A DNA stretch of 64,000 nucleotides, taken from assembly GCA_030848705.1 (NCBI GenBank), contig CM061243.1:1460001-1524000 (forward strand). The letters run 5' to 3'. Both the position numbers and the translations under genes were made by a program. The notes below the pieces were generated by a model that worked only from the letters and a program-made list of their open reading frames with translations, had not been told where the DNA came from and did no database searches. Below are positions 34,315 through 45,440 of this stretch, piece after piece. Position 1 is the first letter of the stretch. Each line of letters opens with the position of its first letter. This DNA comes from Heracleum sosnowskyi. Lineage: Eukaryota > Streptophyta > Magnoliopsida > Apiales > Apiaceae.

Positions 34315-34751
34315 TTAATTCTTCATCAAATAAAAAACAAAGAAAATGACCAAGACAATGATAACATTATACAACTTCCCACGTATGACATGAACCTCCT
34401 TTCGAAGATCTTCAACTGTTGACATGCAGTTTTGCAGGTCAGTCTTCACAACATCAACTTCTTTCTGGATCTTGATCTTCATGCCAACTGGTTCAGGATC
34501 AATCCATTCCCAAAACGAACATTTGGGTCCAGAAGACTTGAAAAGGGAATTCAAATTAAAAGCTGTTTATTAAATTAAACAGATGAAACTGATAGACATC
34601 AGCTTACCAATGAACTTGATTTGTGGCACACCCGAAATCTTCTTCCAGGGTTGTCAAGTGTGTTTGATGTTCTAATCCGGGCAGGAAGACCACAGTAGCA
34701 CAGATCACATCGATTTTGGTTTGAGCTGTAGGAATTTGAAGACGACATCAT
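34315..34751 (-). CDS. GRF-type zinc finger, coiled-coil, single-membrane-span protein
   Basis: Two exons give 121 residues: exon 1 34751 down to 34608 (48 codons) and exon 2 34536 down to 34315 (73 codons plus stop), with donor GTAAGC and acceptor TTTCAAG. The joined product has a complete GRF zinc-finger pattern: CYCG, then TSNTLDNPGRRF, a Cys, and KCSFWEWIDPE. A heptad-like segment (VDVVKTDLQNCMSTVEDLRK) follows, then a C-terminal hydrophobic helix (VIIVLVIFFVFYLM). GRF fingers bind single-stranded nucleic acid in other proteins. It lies 140 bp downstream of the transposase stop on the same strand, inside the CACTA ends. It may be cargo or an element gene. Role unknown. Confidence 0.7.
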
Positions 34752-34890
34752 GATCAGGCCTCTTTCTTTGCACACACCTGGAGAAAAAAACAGGAATTCA
34801 AACAGAGCATAGAATTTAACCATACAATAGAATTTAGCATTACATAAAAAACATGGAAAATGACAAACATAATGATAATAATTACCGGAT

Positions 34891-37800
34891 TCAGTTAGCA
34901 TTACGTATAATAATACCCTTACAGTCCTGTCTAAAGTAATCATCACGAGATTCATTACCCAAGTCACGTGGATCTACAGGTGGTAATATATTATCATTGT
35001 GAGGAAAAATTACAGTACTGAAATCCTCATTGACATCATCGTACAGATCTCTATAATTCTTAGGAGGTGTCATCAAGACAATAGACATTTTTTTATCCAG
35101 CTGGTCTTTAACATAAAACACCTGTCGTGCTTGTGAGGCCAATATGAACGGATCATCCTTGTGGCCTAATCTGTTAAGTTCGACCAACGTGTAACCCAGG
35201 CCATCTTGCTTGACACCATTTCTACTGTCAACCCAGTCGCACATGAAAAGAGGAATTTTCTTAATATGATAATCTAGTACCCATATCTCTCGTAGAACCC
35301 CATAATAAAAGTTCTTTCCATAGGTTACTACTTCTTTAGAAATGTGCATCTCAGTTGCCTCTACACAAACCCCACTGTTCTGGTGAATTCTGCCATCACG
35401 AATTTTTGTACGAAATGCATAGCCATTGATGTCATATACATCGTATTTGTTCACGATTCTGCGTGCTCCATGTGAGATCCACTTAACTGTTTCTGATACA
35501 CTTTCGTTGGAGATCGATAACTCGCTTTCAACCTAAATTACACAATAACAAGGATAAGATTCAGCTTGCACAAATTACAATTGAGAAAAAACTAAGATCA
35601 TACTGATTTAAATATTACCTTGTTGCGTAACCAGTGACCAAACGTTGTGCTATGCTCTTTCTCCAGCCATGCTTGTCGTTTACCAGGATGTTTGTTTTTC
35701 AAAAATGTCATGTGTTGTCTGCAAGTACAAAAATGAGTATCAAATCTGATCTTACTGTTAAATAAAAGAAAAACACAAATAAACATGTTCAGTAGGAGTC
35801 CTTACTCGATATACGGCACAACTTCAGGCGTATTTTGCAGTACATAGAAATGTGCTTTCATGTAGAGATCTTGAGAAACTTCAACTGGTTTACCAGCTGA
35901 CAAAGGAATTCCCTCTTCATTACCATTTTCAGATGTGTTGTGCTGGTGTTCTGGAATATCAATGGACCTCATGCATTTTTTGTATTCGTTGAAGAACGCA
36001 ATTGTTTCTTCTGCAATATGCTCCTCAGCAATGCATCCTTCTGGGTAAGCTTTGTTCCGCACATGCCCTTTAATAACTTTCATCATCCTCTCAAAGGGAT
36101 ACATCCACCGAAAGCATATTGGGCCACATAATTTGACCTCTCTAACAAGGTGCACAGTTAGATGAAGCATAACATCAAGAAAGGATGGGGTAAAGTATTT
36201 CTCCATCAAGCACAGTGTAACACAAAGCTCCTCATGCAATTTATCGAGTTCTTCTACATTGATTTCTTTGCTACATATTGATTTGAAAAAAAAACAAAGT
36301 CTGATAATAGCATATCTTGTGGGTTTAGGCATGATAGACCGTATTGCAATTGGCAAGAACTGTTGCATAAGCATATGGTAATCATGTGATTTAAGTCCCA
36401 TAAGCTTCCTATCCTTTTCATTCACCAAACTAGAAAAGTTGGAACAATAACCTTGCGGAGCCCTTAAGTTGTGTAATGTGCCACAGAACATGTCTTTTTC
36501 ATCTTTAGTTAATGTGTAGCAGGCTGCAGGAAGTAATGTCTTCTCGCCTTGACTTTTAGCCTGCAACTCTTGTCTTATCCCAAAATGTGCCAGATCCTTT
36601 CGAGCTTGCAACCCATCTTTCGTCTTGCCCGGAACATTTAGTAATGTTCCGATAATACTCTCAGCCACATTCTTCTCAGTGTGCATGAAATCAATACAAT
36701 GTTGGACCAAATTATACCGCCAATACCTAAGTCGTCGATTCCATATGTTGAATTTCTTCCAATAGGTCTGTTCTTTCTGTCCGGAATTTGTGCTACCACC
36801 CCCTTCTGATTTTCTCTTTTTTGTTTTCCCCCCTCTTCCAGTCGAAGTCTCCATCAGTTCTGAATCTTTATCCTTATATCCCTTCCCCCACATATTCCGA
36901 ATAAATTTAACCTCGTTGAATATTTCTTCCCCTGTCATAGGATCTGCAGCAGTTCCCCACTCTTCTTTTCCATTGAATGCCTTAGTTTGCTTTCTGAAGG
37001 GATGACTATATGGTAGATATCTTCGGTGACCACCATAACTCTGCTTGGCAGAGAACGGAAGTCTTACACAATGAGTTTCTTTCCTGCACACCACACAACC
37101 ATGGAATCCACTATAAGGACAGCCACATAATGCACCAAGAGCAGGGTAATCATTAATCGTCCATAAGACAACAGCACGTAAAGTGAATTGTTCCTGTGCA
37201 TAGGAATCATATGTTTCAACACCTTCTTCAAACAAGAGCTCCAGATCATCGATCAAAGGATCCAAAAACACATCGATATCGTTTCCAGGCGTTCCCGATA
37301 TTAATAACGAAAGCATGATGAACTTTCTTTTCATACACAACCAAGGTGGAAGGTTGTAAATGACAGTTAATACTGGCCACACACTGTGATTCCTATTCCC
37401 TCTGTTTACATCAACCCCGTCTGTGGAAATGCCAAGCCGAAGATTTCTTGGATCAGATGCAATTTCCGGAAATTTGTCGTCTATTGCTTTCCATGCAGGT
37501 GAATCAGATGGGTGCCGTAGAACACCGGGCTTTTTCGAACTGGTGGAGTGCCATATCAAATCTTTTGATATGCTTTTCACTTTATAAAGTCGTTTCAGTC
37601 GTGGAATAAGGGGGAAGTACCATAATACCTTTGTAGGAACATTTTCGTATATGACTTTAGTCTTCTCATCCACCTTCCACCGTGACATGCCACAAGTTGG
37701 ACATACCACCATGTCCTTGTAATCCTTCCTGTAAAGAATGCAGTTGTTAATGCAAGCATGTATCTTTTCGTATCCTGACCCCATTGCTGTCATTATCTTT

Positions 37801-38348
37801 TTGGCCTCATATGTGTTGTTCACCATCTCGTTACCTTCTGCAGGCAGCATCCTTTTTAACAGAAGTAGCATTTCAGTAAAGCAATTATTTGTCATTCCAT
37901 GCTTACTCTTCAAGTTTAGTAGTTCAACTGTTGCAGACAACTTTGTGAAGTTAGGACAATATTTATACAAGGGCTTCTCCGCATCTGCAAGTAGTTCTTG
38001 AAACTTGTCAATGTCAGCTATGAAATTGTCTTCCGTAGCTTTTACCATTTCTATTGTTTCTGCAACATCTGTTGGAAATTCTACTGCATCAAACTGGTCG
38101 AAAGTTGTTGGCTTGTCTTCTTCTCCATGTTTAATCCACCTTGTATAATTCCGATCGAATCCCTTAACGAGTAAGTGGTAATGGACCTCATCCACCGAAA
38201 GAGAGAAGTGGTTTAAACAGCTTACACATGGACATGGAATAGTCTTCGTTGACATATTCAGATGAGAAACCGCAAAATCGATAAATGCTACAACTCCATC
38301 CATATATGGTTCACTGTTTCTATCGGTTACCATCCAAGACTTATCCAT
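34891..38348 (-). CDS. TNP2-type CACTA transposase
   Basis: Three exons give 1,094 residues: 38348 down to 35806, 35718 down to 35619, and 35532 down to 34891. The borders GA/GTAAGG, TTGCAG/AC, AAG/GTAATA and TTTAG/GT keep frame. Domains in order: transposase-associated N-terminus (CPCVSC, about 39-44), a zinc motif (CPTCG, about 216), the TNP2 DDE core with Asp in STDGVDV (about 310), Asp in GNDIDVF (about 357-359) and Glu in MHTEKN (about 558), then a DUF4218-like region (LHNLRAPQGY to PFERMMKVIKG) and a DUF4216-like C-terminus (VLDYHIKKIPLFMCDWVD). No stop interrupts it. It should cut and join the CACTA ends in the nucleus. The ATG at 38348 fits the family N-terminus. Confidence 0.92.
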
Positions 38349-40461
38349 AACTACAGCCTAACTACAGCAATTACGAGCATATTACAGCATAACTAAACCA
38401 ATTACGAGCATAACTACAGCAATTACGAGCATATATCAAAGCATAAAATTCAAAAATTAGCATATATTTAACACATGACTTACTGAAATTAGGGATGAAA
38501 TCGTTGTGGATGAAAGTATGAGTGGTTTCTGTCGGCTGCTTGTTTGAAGCTACTTGTTTGAATCCGATTAGAAGCGGCAGCTAGTGTGGTTTCCAATTGA
38601 GAGAATAAGCTTTCCACTTAGGTATTTGACCCCCATAGCCGCGCGCTGCTCCCTCTGGACTGAACCTGTTCAAGGCCCAATTAGAATAGTGTTGGCCCAA
38701 ATAGAATAGTGTTGGCCCAAATAAAAGAACGAGATTCGACCCCGAAAGTGGAAATAATTTTTTTTAATGCATTTTTCGACGATCCAACCGTACGGATGTT
38801 AATGGATACGCATTGTGATGTTGGGGAAAAATAATCGAAAAATCGGGAATTTATCTTGTACGACATTTTTTGAGGGATCTGGCCAAAGTACTACTCGAAA
38901 GAACGAGATTCGACCCCGAAAGTGGAAATAATTTTTTTTAATGCATTTTTCGACGATCCAACCGTACGGATGTTAATGGATACGCATTGTGATGTTGGGG
39001 AAAAATAATCGAAAAATCGGAAATTTATCTTGTACGACATTTTTTGAGGGATCTGGCCAAAGTACTACTCGAAAGAACGAGATTCGACCCCGAAAGTGGA
39101 AATAATTTTTTTTAATGCATTTTTCGACGATCCAACCGTACGGATGTTAATGGATACGCATTGTGATGTTGGGGAAAAATAATCGAAAAATCGGGAATTT
39201 ATCTTGTACGACATTTTTTGAGGGATCTGGCCAAAGTACTACTCGAAAGAACGAGATTCGACCCCGAAAGTGGAAATAATTTTTTTTAATGCATTTTTCG
39301 ACGATCCAACTGTACGGATGTTAATGGATACGCATTGTGATGTTGGGGAAAAATAATCGAAAAATCGGGAATTTATCTTGTACGACATTTTTTGAGGGAT
39401 CTGGCCAAAGTACTACTCGAAAGAACGAGATTCGACCCCGAAAGTGGAAATAATTTTTTTAATGCATTTTTCGACGATCCAACCGTACGGATTTTAATGG
39501 ATACGCATTGTGATGTTGGGGAAAAATAATCGAAAAATCGGGAATTTATCTTGTACGACATTTTTTGAGGGATCTGGCCAAAGTACTACTCGAAAGAACG
39601 AGATTCGACCCCGAAAGTGGAAATAATTTTTTTTAATGCATTTTTCGACGATCCAACCGTACGGATGTTAATGGATACGCATTGTGATGTTGGGGAAAAA
39701 TAATCGAAAAATCGGGAATTTATCTTGTACGACATTTTTGAGGGATCTGGCCAAAGTACTACTCGAAAGAACGAGATTCGACCCCGAAAGTGGAAATAAT
39801 TTTTTTTAATGCATTTTTCGACGATCCAACCGTACGGATGTTAATGGATACGCATTGTGATGTTGGGGAAAAATAATCAAAAAATCAGGAATTTATCTTG
39901 TACGACATTTTTTGAGGGATCTGGCCAAAATACTACTCGAAAGAACGAGATTCGACCCCGAAAGTGAAAATAATATAACATAAAAATATATATTCGTCTA
40001 AAAACCGGCAACATCACTTTACCAATTCACTTCCCCCCAAAATATCAAACTTCCCCCCAATTCACTTTCAACATCACTTTACCCAACTCACATTCAAACT
40101 CTCCCTCTCTGTGCACCATAATCTCTCCACAACTTTCAGTCGGTGAAATTAGGTTACACCGTCGGTCAGATCTGGTGACCCAATCTGGTTTATTTTCTTG
40201 AAATTAGGGTTTTTTCCACCGGCGTTTAAATCACCTTGCTTGTCGCAGGTAAACCATTCTTCCACAGACTATTTCAGTTATTGCATGTTTGTGAGATATA
40301 TGTTTGAGATATATGGTTGGAGAGATTGCATATTTGAGTTGTATTTGAGAGATTGGGACGAATTGAGTTCCAATTATATGAATAATACTACTTATGCTTT
40401 AATGTTGATGTATTAATATCTGACATTGTTGTGCTTGTTGTCTACAGCTAATTTGAGTACC
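38349..40461. promoter_or_regulatory. Central region between the two divergent CACTA genes
   Basis: The transposase reads left from 38348 and the TnpA-like gene reads right from 40462, so both promoters and leaders must lie here. It contains the 174-bp array (38727-39975), a repeated AATAGTGTTGGCCCAAAT just left of it, an AT-rich AAAATATATATTC at about 39983, and repeated CTTCCCCCCAA / CAACATCACTTTAC blocks at 40010-40090. The 40200-40460 part looks like a leader with an intron ending in CTACAG near 40446. I assign no exact start site. Confidence 0.6.
38727..39975. repeat. Tandem array C, 174-bp unit, 7 units
   Basis: The word GAACGAGATTCGACCCCGAA recurs at 38727, 38901, 39075, 39249, 39423, 39596, 39769 and 39943 (spacing 173-174 bp). 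Each unit holds CGATCCAACCGTACGGAT (one copy has CTGTACGG) and GTTGGGGAAAAATAATCGAA. Units look nearly identical, so the array expanded recently. Its sequence and period are related to arrays A and B in the CACTA element at 18707-25676. Confidence 0.95.
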
Positions 40462-43400
40462 ATGGGAAAGAAGTACAGATTAGTTGTTTACTATGGGGGT
40501 CAGTTCATGACAAAGGTTAAGTGGCAATACACCGGTCCTAAGGCAAAGGTGTTCGACGGAATGGAAGTCTACAACATGACTGTTAAACAAGTTAGGGATT
40601 TGGTAGCGGATGTAGTTTCGGATGATGATAAGCTTTATTTCATGAAAGATGGGGTGACCCCGGATCATGGATATGGTTTGATCCTTGGAGACAGTGACTT
40701 AAAAGAGTTGGCTGTTGCTTCTACCATGACTGGAGTCTGCAAGATTCATGTCTTCCATTCCTGGTCCACAGCTACTGCACCAGTTTGCGTTGAAGAAGAA
40801 TACCTAGGTAGACTAATTTTTGACTTCTCATATTTATGCATTTGTATGTATATTGAACAGATAAATCCTGTAATTGCTAAGGGTTCTTATACTGGTTGTA
40901 GGTGAGGACAATGAGGAATTTGAGGAACAATATTCAACGGAAGAGTGTAGCGAAGAAGAAGAAAGCACAGAAGTAGAAGACGAAGGAGAAAACGCAGAAG
41001 AAGAAGTAGAAGAGTGCAAAAAGGTGCAACAAAAGAATGATGTCAAAGCTAAGAGGGGGCTAACCAGGTTGCCGAAGCTGCGTACCAGGTTTACAAACTC
41101 TGGTGGAAAAAGACATGAGGTTGAATTTGACTCACTTGGTAGGTTAATGGGGGAATACAGATCAGAATTTACGAGCTTTTTGGGAGACACGGTCAGGGAG
41201 CATGTTGGCTTAAGATGGTTAACATGGAAGGAGGTGCCAAAAGAAGTGAAGGCTAAGCTGTGGGATCAAGTAACGGTAAATCAGCTACTTCGCATTAAGT
41301 ACTCTAAATATATGTTACATTTTTAATATGAAACACTATTGTTGAACTTATCTGCTTGCCTTTTATGTGTATTAACACCATGTATTATATATTGCAGCAT
41401 TTTTTTGATATAGAACTTTGTCGTCGAAAGTTTACAATGACTCGGCTTGGTGGGTTGCTTCGCAATTTCAGAAGAAAGATGTATGCAAGATTCATACAAC
41501 CTAACCTGAATAAACCAGCAAAGCTTGCAAAAGTTCCTAGGCAGTATCGTACACTGGTAGAGCAAGCTGATTGGGATAGGTTCGTAGCCCACACGCAAAC
41601 GGATAAATTCAAGGTTGTAATACTTTAATATACGGATCATCGTTTGAATTAACGTATTTTTCCAATGCACTTTGCTGAAATAATTCTTTTGACTATTGGA
41701 AGGATGTCTCCAAAACTACGAAAATTGCGCGATCACGGTCAGTTTTTGATCATCGCTTGGGACGAGGAGGATACCCTCGTCTCAAAGAAAAATTGGTAAT
41801 TCAGATGTGTTTTTATTGTGTTACTAGTGATTATTTTGGATATTAAATGTCTGATTGTGTCATCGTTGCATTATGCAAGGTTTCAAAAAATGAAATAAAG
41901 GTTGATGATGTCCCCACCCGTGCTTTTATGTGGAGGAAGGGGAGGGAAAACAAAGATGGAGAGTTGGGAGATCCAAAAGTGAAGAGCATGGCAGATTATT
42001 TAGTAAGTTTAAATATGAGAGTTAGTATATCCTAAAGTGAAGAACATGTCCTTGTTACTAATTTTCTTCACTTTTTTCTTTACAGATGGATATTGAAGCA
42101 CAGATAAAGGACAGACTAATCAAGATTGGGCCGGACGAGGATGCCCTTACAGTGGTTTTTGGCAGGGAGCAGGGTTCATACTTGAGAGGTGTTGGTTGTG
42201 GAGTCACTCCCAGTGCGTACTGGCATTGTCCTCGGCAAAGGACAACAGGAAAAGATAAAATCAAGATTCTGGAGCTTCAATTGGAAAATGAGAAACTGCT
42301 GCGTGAGAAGAAGGATGAAGAGCTGAAGAACCTGTCGTTGCAGATGGAGGCAACGAACAATGAACTGAATAAAGTCATGGCTCAATTGGATTCGCAAGGA
42401 CTGCTTTCAGCAACAAAACAAGATGTAAGCACTACGTAAATTGTTGGAGTTTTTTGTGTTGGAATTTAGTTATCTTGTGTCTATATTCCAAAACATAGTT
42501 TACAAAACTTGTGTTATCACTTGACTTTCCCATTTCACGTTACATTCTGTAGGGAACACCGATAAGTGGGAATGGTTCGAGGGACAGCTTCATTAATGTT
42601 ACCATCCCAGCATCGAAAGAGTTTTTAACACCTGTAAGTAATGGCTACTTTAATTTCTTTTTAATTTTTTCCAAGTAGTTGCTGATTTCTTGTCCAAATT
42701 TCTTAAATTGTAGGTTAAATCTGTGGAGAAGCAAGTGACTCCTACTGTCGACACATCCATAATGGCGCAAAAGGTGATCACTGCCGACACATCCATAATG
42801 GCGCAAAATGTCATCACCACCAGGAGGAAAGTTTATATATCTCCGCGTACCACTAAATCACAAGAAGATCCAACAATTGTGCAACAGGTATTACAACATT
42901 GCTAAATGCACATGTATATTGAGATTAACTTTAACTTTAATATGTTGGCAATTATGCTTCTACTTTTGTAGGAAAAGGTAATTAGATCCGGAACCAGGAA
43001 GAAGATTAATTTATCTCAGCCTAGCACTATCTCTGGTCAAATGCCATCTCAGTCAAATCAAACCTCAACAGTTGTCCAATCGGTATGCATTATATTTCTA
43101 AATGCGTATGTATATTAGTTCACTTTACCTTTATGATGTTAATTATGCCACGTACGTTTTTTAGCCAATGAAGTGTACTCTGTATATGTTGAATTTGAAC
43201 AACCCGGTTGCACGTGGTACGGCTATCCTTTCAGACCAGAAAGGACAAACCATTCATGGAGTCCCCCTACAAGATGATTGCTATAGAGTTTCTGTTGATG
43301 AAGTTGTGAAGGGGGCAGCATTCTTACCTTATGAAGCCGGTGATATGCGGACAGTTGAGGATGCTTTGGGTTCTTTTGTGGCTTGGCCCAAAAACCTTAT

Positions 43401-43821
43401 CAAGATAATTGATCATCAAGTACGTTTCTTACTTTGCATTCCATTTTGGTTGTGTGCATTTATTATCCTGCTTTATAATTTTGTTTAAAATGATGGAGCT
43501 TTAATTAAATAACATTACTTGTCCAACGGTCTTAACTTGCTTATCTATAGAATTACATTACTTGTGTTAGAATGGTCTTAACTTGAGGGCTGTTGGAATG
43601 ATCATCGTATTTGTTTTCATGTTTTACTCTAGGTACCAAATCCAACGGCCAATGGGAAAGGGGAAGAACATAGCGCAGCTCAAGCTAAGGAAGAACATAG
43701 CGCAGATCAAGTTAAGGAGAAGAAGAGATGTAATACCATTACTGGTTCCCCAGTAACACGTTCAAAGGCTAAGGCGAACAAGGCAGACAAGCTGAGGAAG
43801 AAGCGGAAGCTGGTGGTGTAA
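40462..43821 (+). CDS. TnpA/TNP1-like CACTA accessory protein
   Basis: Eleven exons give 766 residues without a stop: 40462-40807, 40902-41275, 41398-41613, 41703-41795, 41880-42002, 42086-42424, 42553-42633, 42714-42887, 42972-43082, 43165-43419 and 43633-43821. Order: N-terminal domain MGKKYRLVVYYGGQF (about 1-110); acidic stretch (EEEESTEVEDEGENAEEE); Ptta/En/Spm transposase domain (about 160-430; WLTWKEVP, HRLGRGGYP); coiled coil (about 440-490); low-complexity part with a tandem DTSIMAQ repeat; DUF8039-like domain (about 620-704; GVPLQDDCYRVSVDEVV); Lys/Arg-rich tail, a likely nuclear signal. By analogy with En/Spm it should bind subterminal repeats and assist TNP2. Exon borders are my reading of GT/AG sites. 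Confidence 0.85.
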
Positions 43822-44109
43822 TTGTAAACTGAATTTGACTCATGTTAATGTGGTTTTCTGGTTGTGAACTTTTCGATAAGTTGTTAATTTTCTGTACTCT
43901 GGTTATGGTTATGTGGTTTTTATGGATTGTGGAGTTATACTCCATATCGTTGTTATGGATCATGGATTTAGTATGGATTTTATGGATTAATATGGACTAG
44001 TTTGGAATTTGGCATTTTTTTTACTTGTATTTTGGCATTTTACTTGTTTGCATATTGTGGCCTTTTTGAATTGGATTGTGGCCTTTTGGTATTGTGATTT
44101 GTATCGGCT

Positions 44110-44662
44110 TTTTGGTACGGCCGTGGTCATTTATATTACAAATGAAACCTGTTTGTGATGTGGTTAAGTATGTGTGGCTAGTACCACACTTCAGCCACAC
44201 TACCTATTATATTATATTGGGGGATAGTTACTACAATTATTAGTGACTAAAAGCAGTTATTTAATAGTATATAAAACATACAAACGACTACAGAAAAATT
44301 ATAAAATGTGGCCATACCCAAGTTTTTTGCCACGATTTACCAATAAATAGTGCGACCAAAACTAAGCCTTTGATGAATGTTGGTATTTAGCCACGTTATT
44401 AATTATCTTTAGCCACGACCCATCCTGTGGCTGAAAGCTGGTATTTAGTCACACTTTTGAGCTTAAAACAGGGGCTGTCAGACCCAAGGGGTGGTATGCT
44501 TTAGTCACTCTGTTTTGAGTTACAGCCACACATCTGGGGTGTGGCCGTAGGGGGCGTAAAATGATCCGACCTTAGGTGACACTTTGCTGAAAAATTAAAA
44601 CGTGACGTAAAGTGCTTAGCCACACGTATTTTATGTGACGGAAGCCAAAATTTGACGTAGTG
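44110..44662. repeat. Right subterminal repeats and inverted terminus
   Basis: Words such as GTGTGGCTA, TTAGCCACA and TTTAGTCACA occur about ten times in both orientations, ending in the complement of the left terminus at 44662. 43822-44110 is the 3' tail of the TnpA-like gene, with GTTATGGATT-like short repeats and no other gene. Confidence 0.8.
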
Positions 44663-45180
44663 TCCGCACCTGCCAATAATATGAACTCGGATAGTGAAGC
44701 CCCTATTTTCACAGAAGAACAATATAATAAAATTCTTGCCCGGGTGTTAATCCTATATCTTGAAAGTCAAGAAAGCAACCAATTGTTACTCGGTCTTTGG
44801 TTAAAGTTGACTATTGAGCTTTAACTAACCTTACTTCGAAGATTCAACGGCTACATTGTCTTTTCAATTATCTTGATATTCCTTTTCCCTTTGCCAGTTC
44901 CGATATGCTGTGATAACTTCAATCCTATTTTTCATGAATATATTAATTACATCGAACTCGATTGCTATTTTGTTCGTAAAATAAATTATTCAGGTCTCAT
45001 TTCATCAACCGCATTGCATCTCAAAACCAACTTAGCGATATATTTACCAAATCATAAGGACTCGACTAATTCCATATATTGGCTAACAAGATGGGAGTTC
45101 GTCATCAAGATCCTACCTCTCCAACTTGAGAGGGGCATAACGTGTAAAATTCACCTACCGGACACAGTGTTGTAAAAGAC
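44663..45180 (+). pseudogene. Copia relic, right part: gag fragment joined to RNase H end
   Basis: It continues the frame broken at 33590: APANNMNSDSEAPIFTEEQY, typical of copia gag, then decays. From about 44890 the words ICCDN, NPIFHEYINYIELDCYFVRK and GLISS match the C-terminus of copia RNase H. Everything between gag and RNase H (protease, integrase, RT) is absent, so this is an internally deleted relic. A purine-rich ACTTGAGAGGGG near 45124 may be the old polypurine tract. 45181-45440 holds no gene. Confidence 0.7.
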
Positions 45181-45263
45181 AGGAATCGGAGTTAATCGAT
45201 GGAGGCACCGTCTGGGGATTAATCTGATAATCGGGGTTTAATCAGATCATTAAGAGGAACTAA

Positions 45264-45268
<5 letters not shown>

Positions 45269-45297
<29 letters not shown>
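45269..45297. repeat. (TA)n microsatellite
   Basis: About 14 uninterrupted TA units. Confidence 0.95.
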
Positions 45298-45302
<5 letters not shown>

Positions 45303-45440
45303 ATGTACATATAATTATTTTATTATTTTAGTTAAAATATATAAGTTTCATATATTTCTACCAATATAAAAAAATATTGTATGATTGTAATAAATAATAT
45401 AGAAAAATGCCCCTAAGTACGTATTTAGGGACTTACCTAA

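Larger units (their letters stand above)
33591..44662. mobile_element. Complete, potentially autonomous CACTA element, 11,072 bp
   Basis: The left terminus CACTACGTCAAATTTGGGCT and the right terminus (complement CACTACGTCAAATTTTGGCT) form a 28-bp inverted repeat with two mismatches. TCC flanks both sides (33588-33590 and 44663-44665). Inside are an open TNP2-type transposase gene (minus), a GRF zinc-finger gene (minus), a 174-bp tandem array and an open TnpA/TNP1-like gene (plus), with subterminal repeats at both ends. The main two genes diverge from a shared central region. All splice junctions I tested keep frame. This is the most complete transposon in the window. Confidence 0.95.

Noticed and set aside
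38681..39561. Repeated frames starting MSYKINSRFFDYF
   Set aside because: They come from the 174-bp array and recur with its period; no leader or known motif.
44873..45175. 100-codon frame as a possible host gene
   Set aside because: Its motifs (ICCDN, NPIFHE, IELDCYFVRK) are those of a copia RNase H end, so it is a relic.
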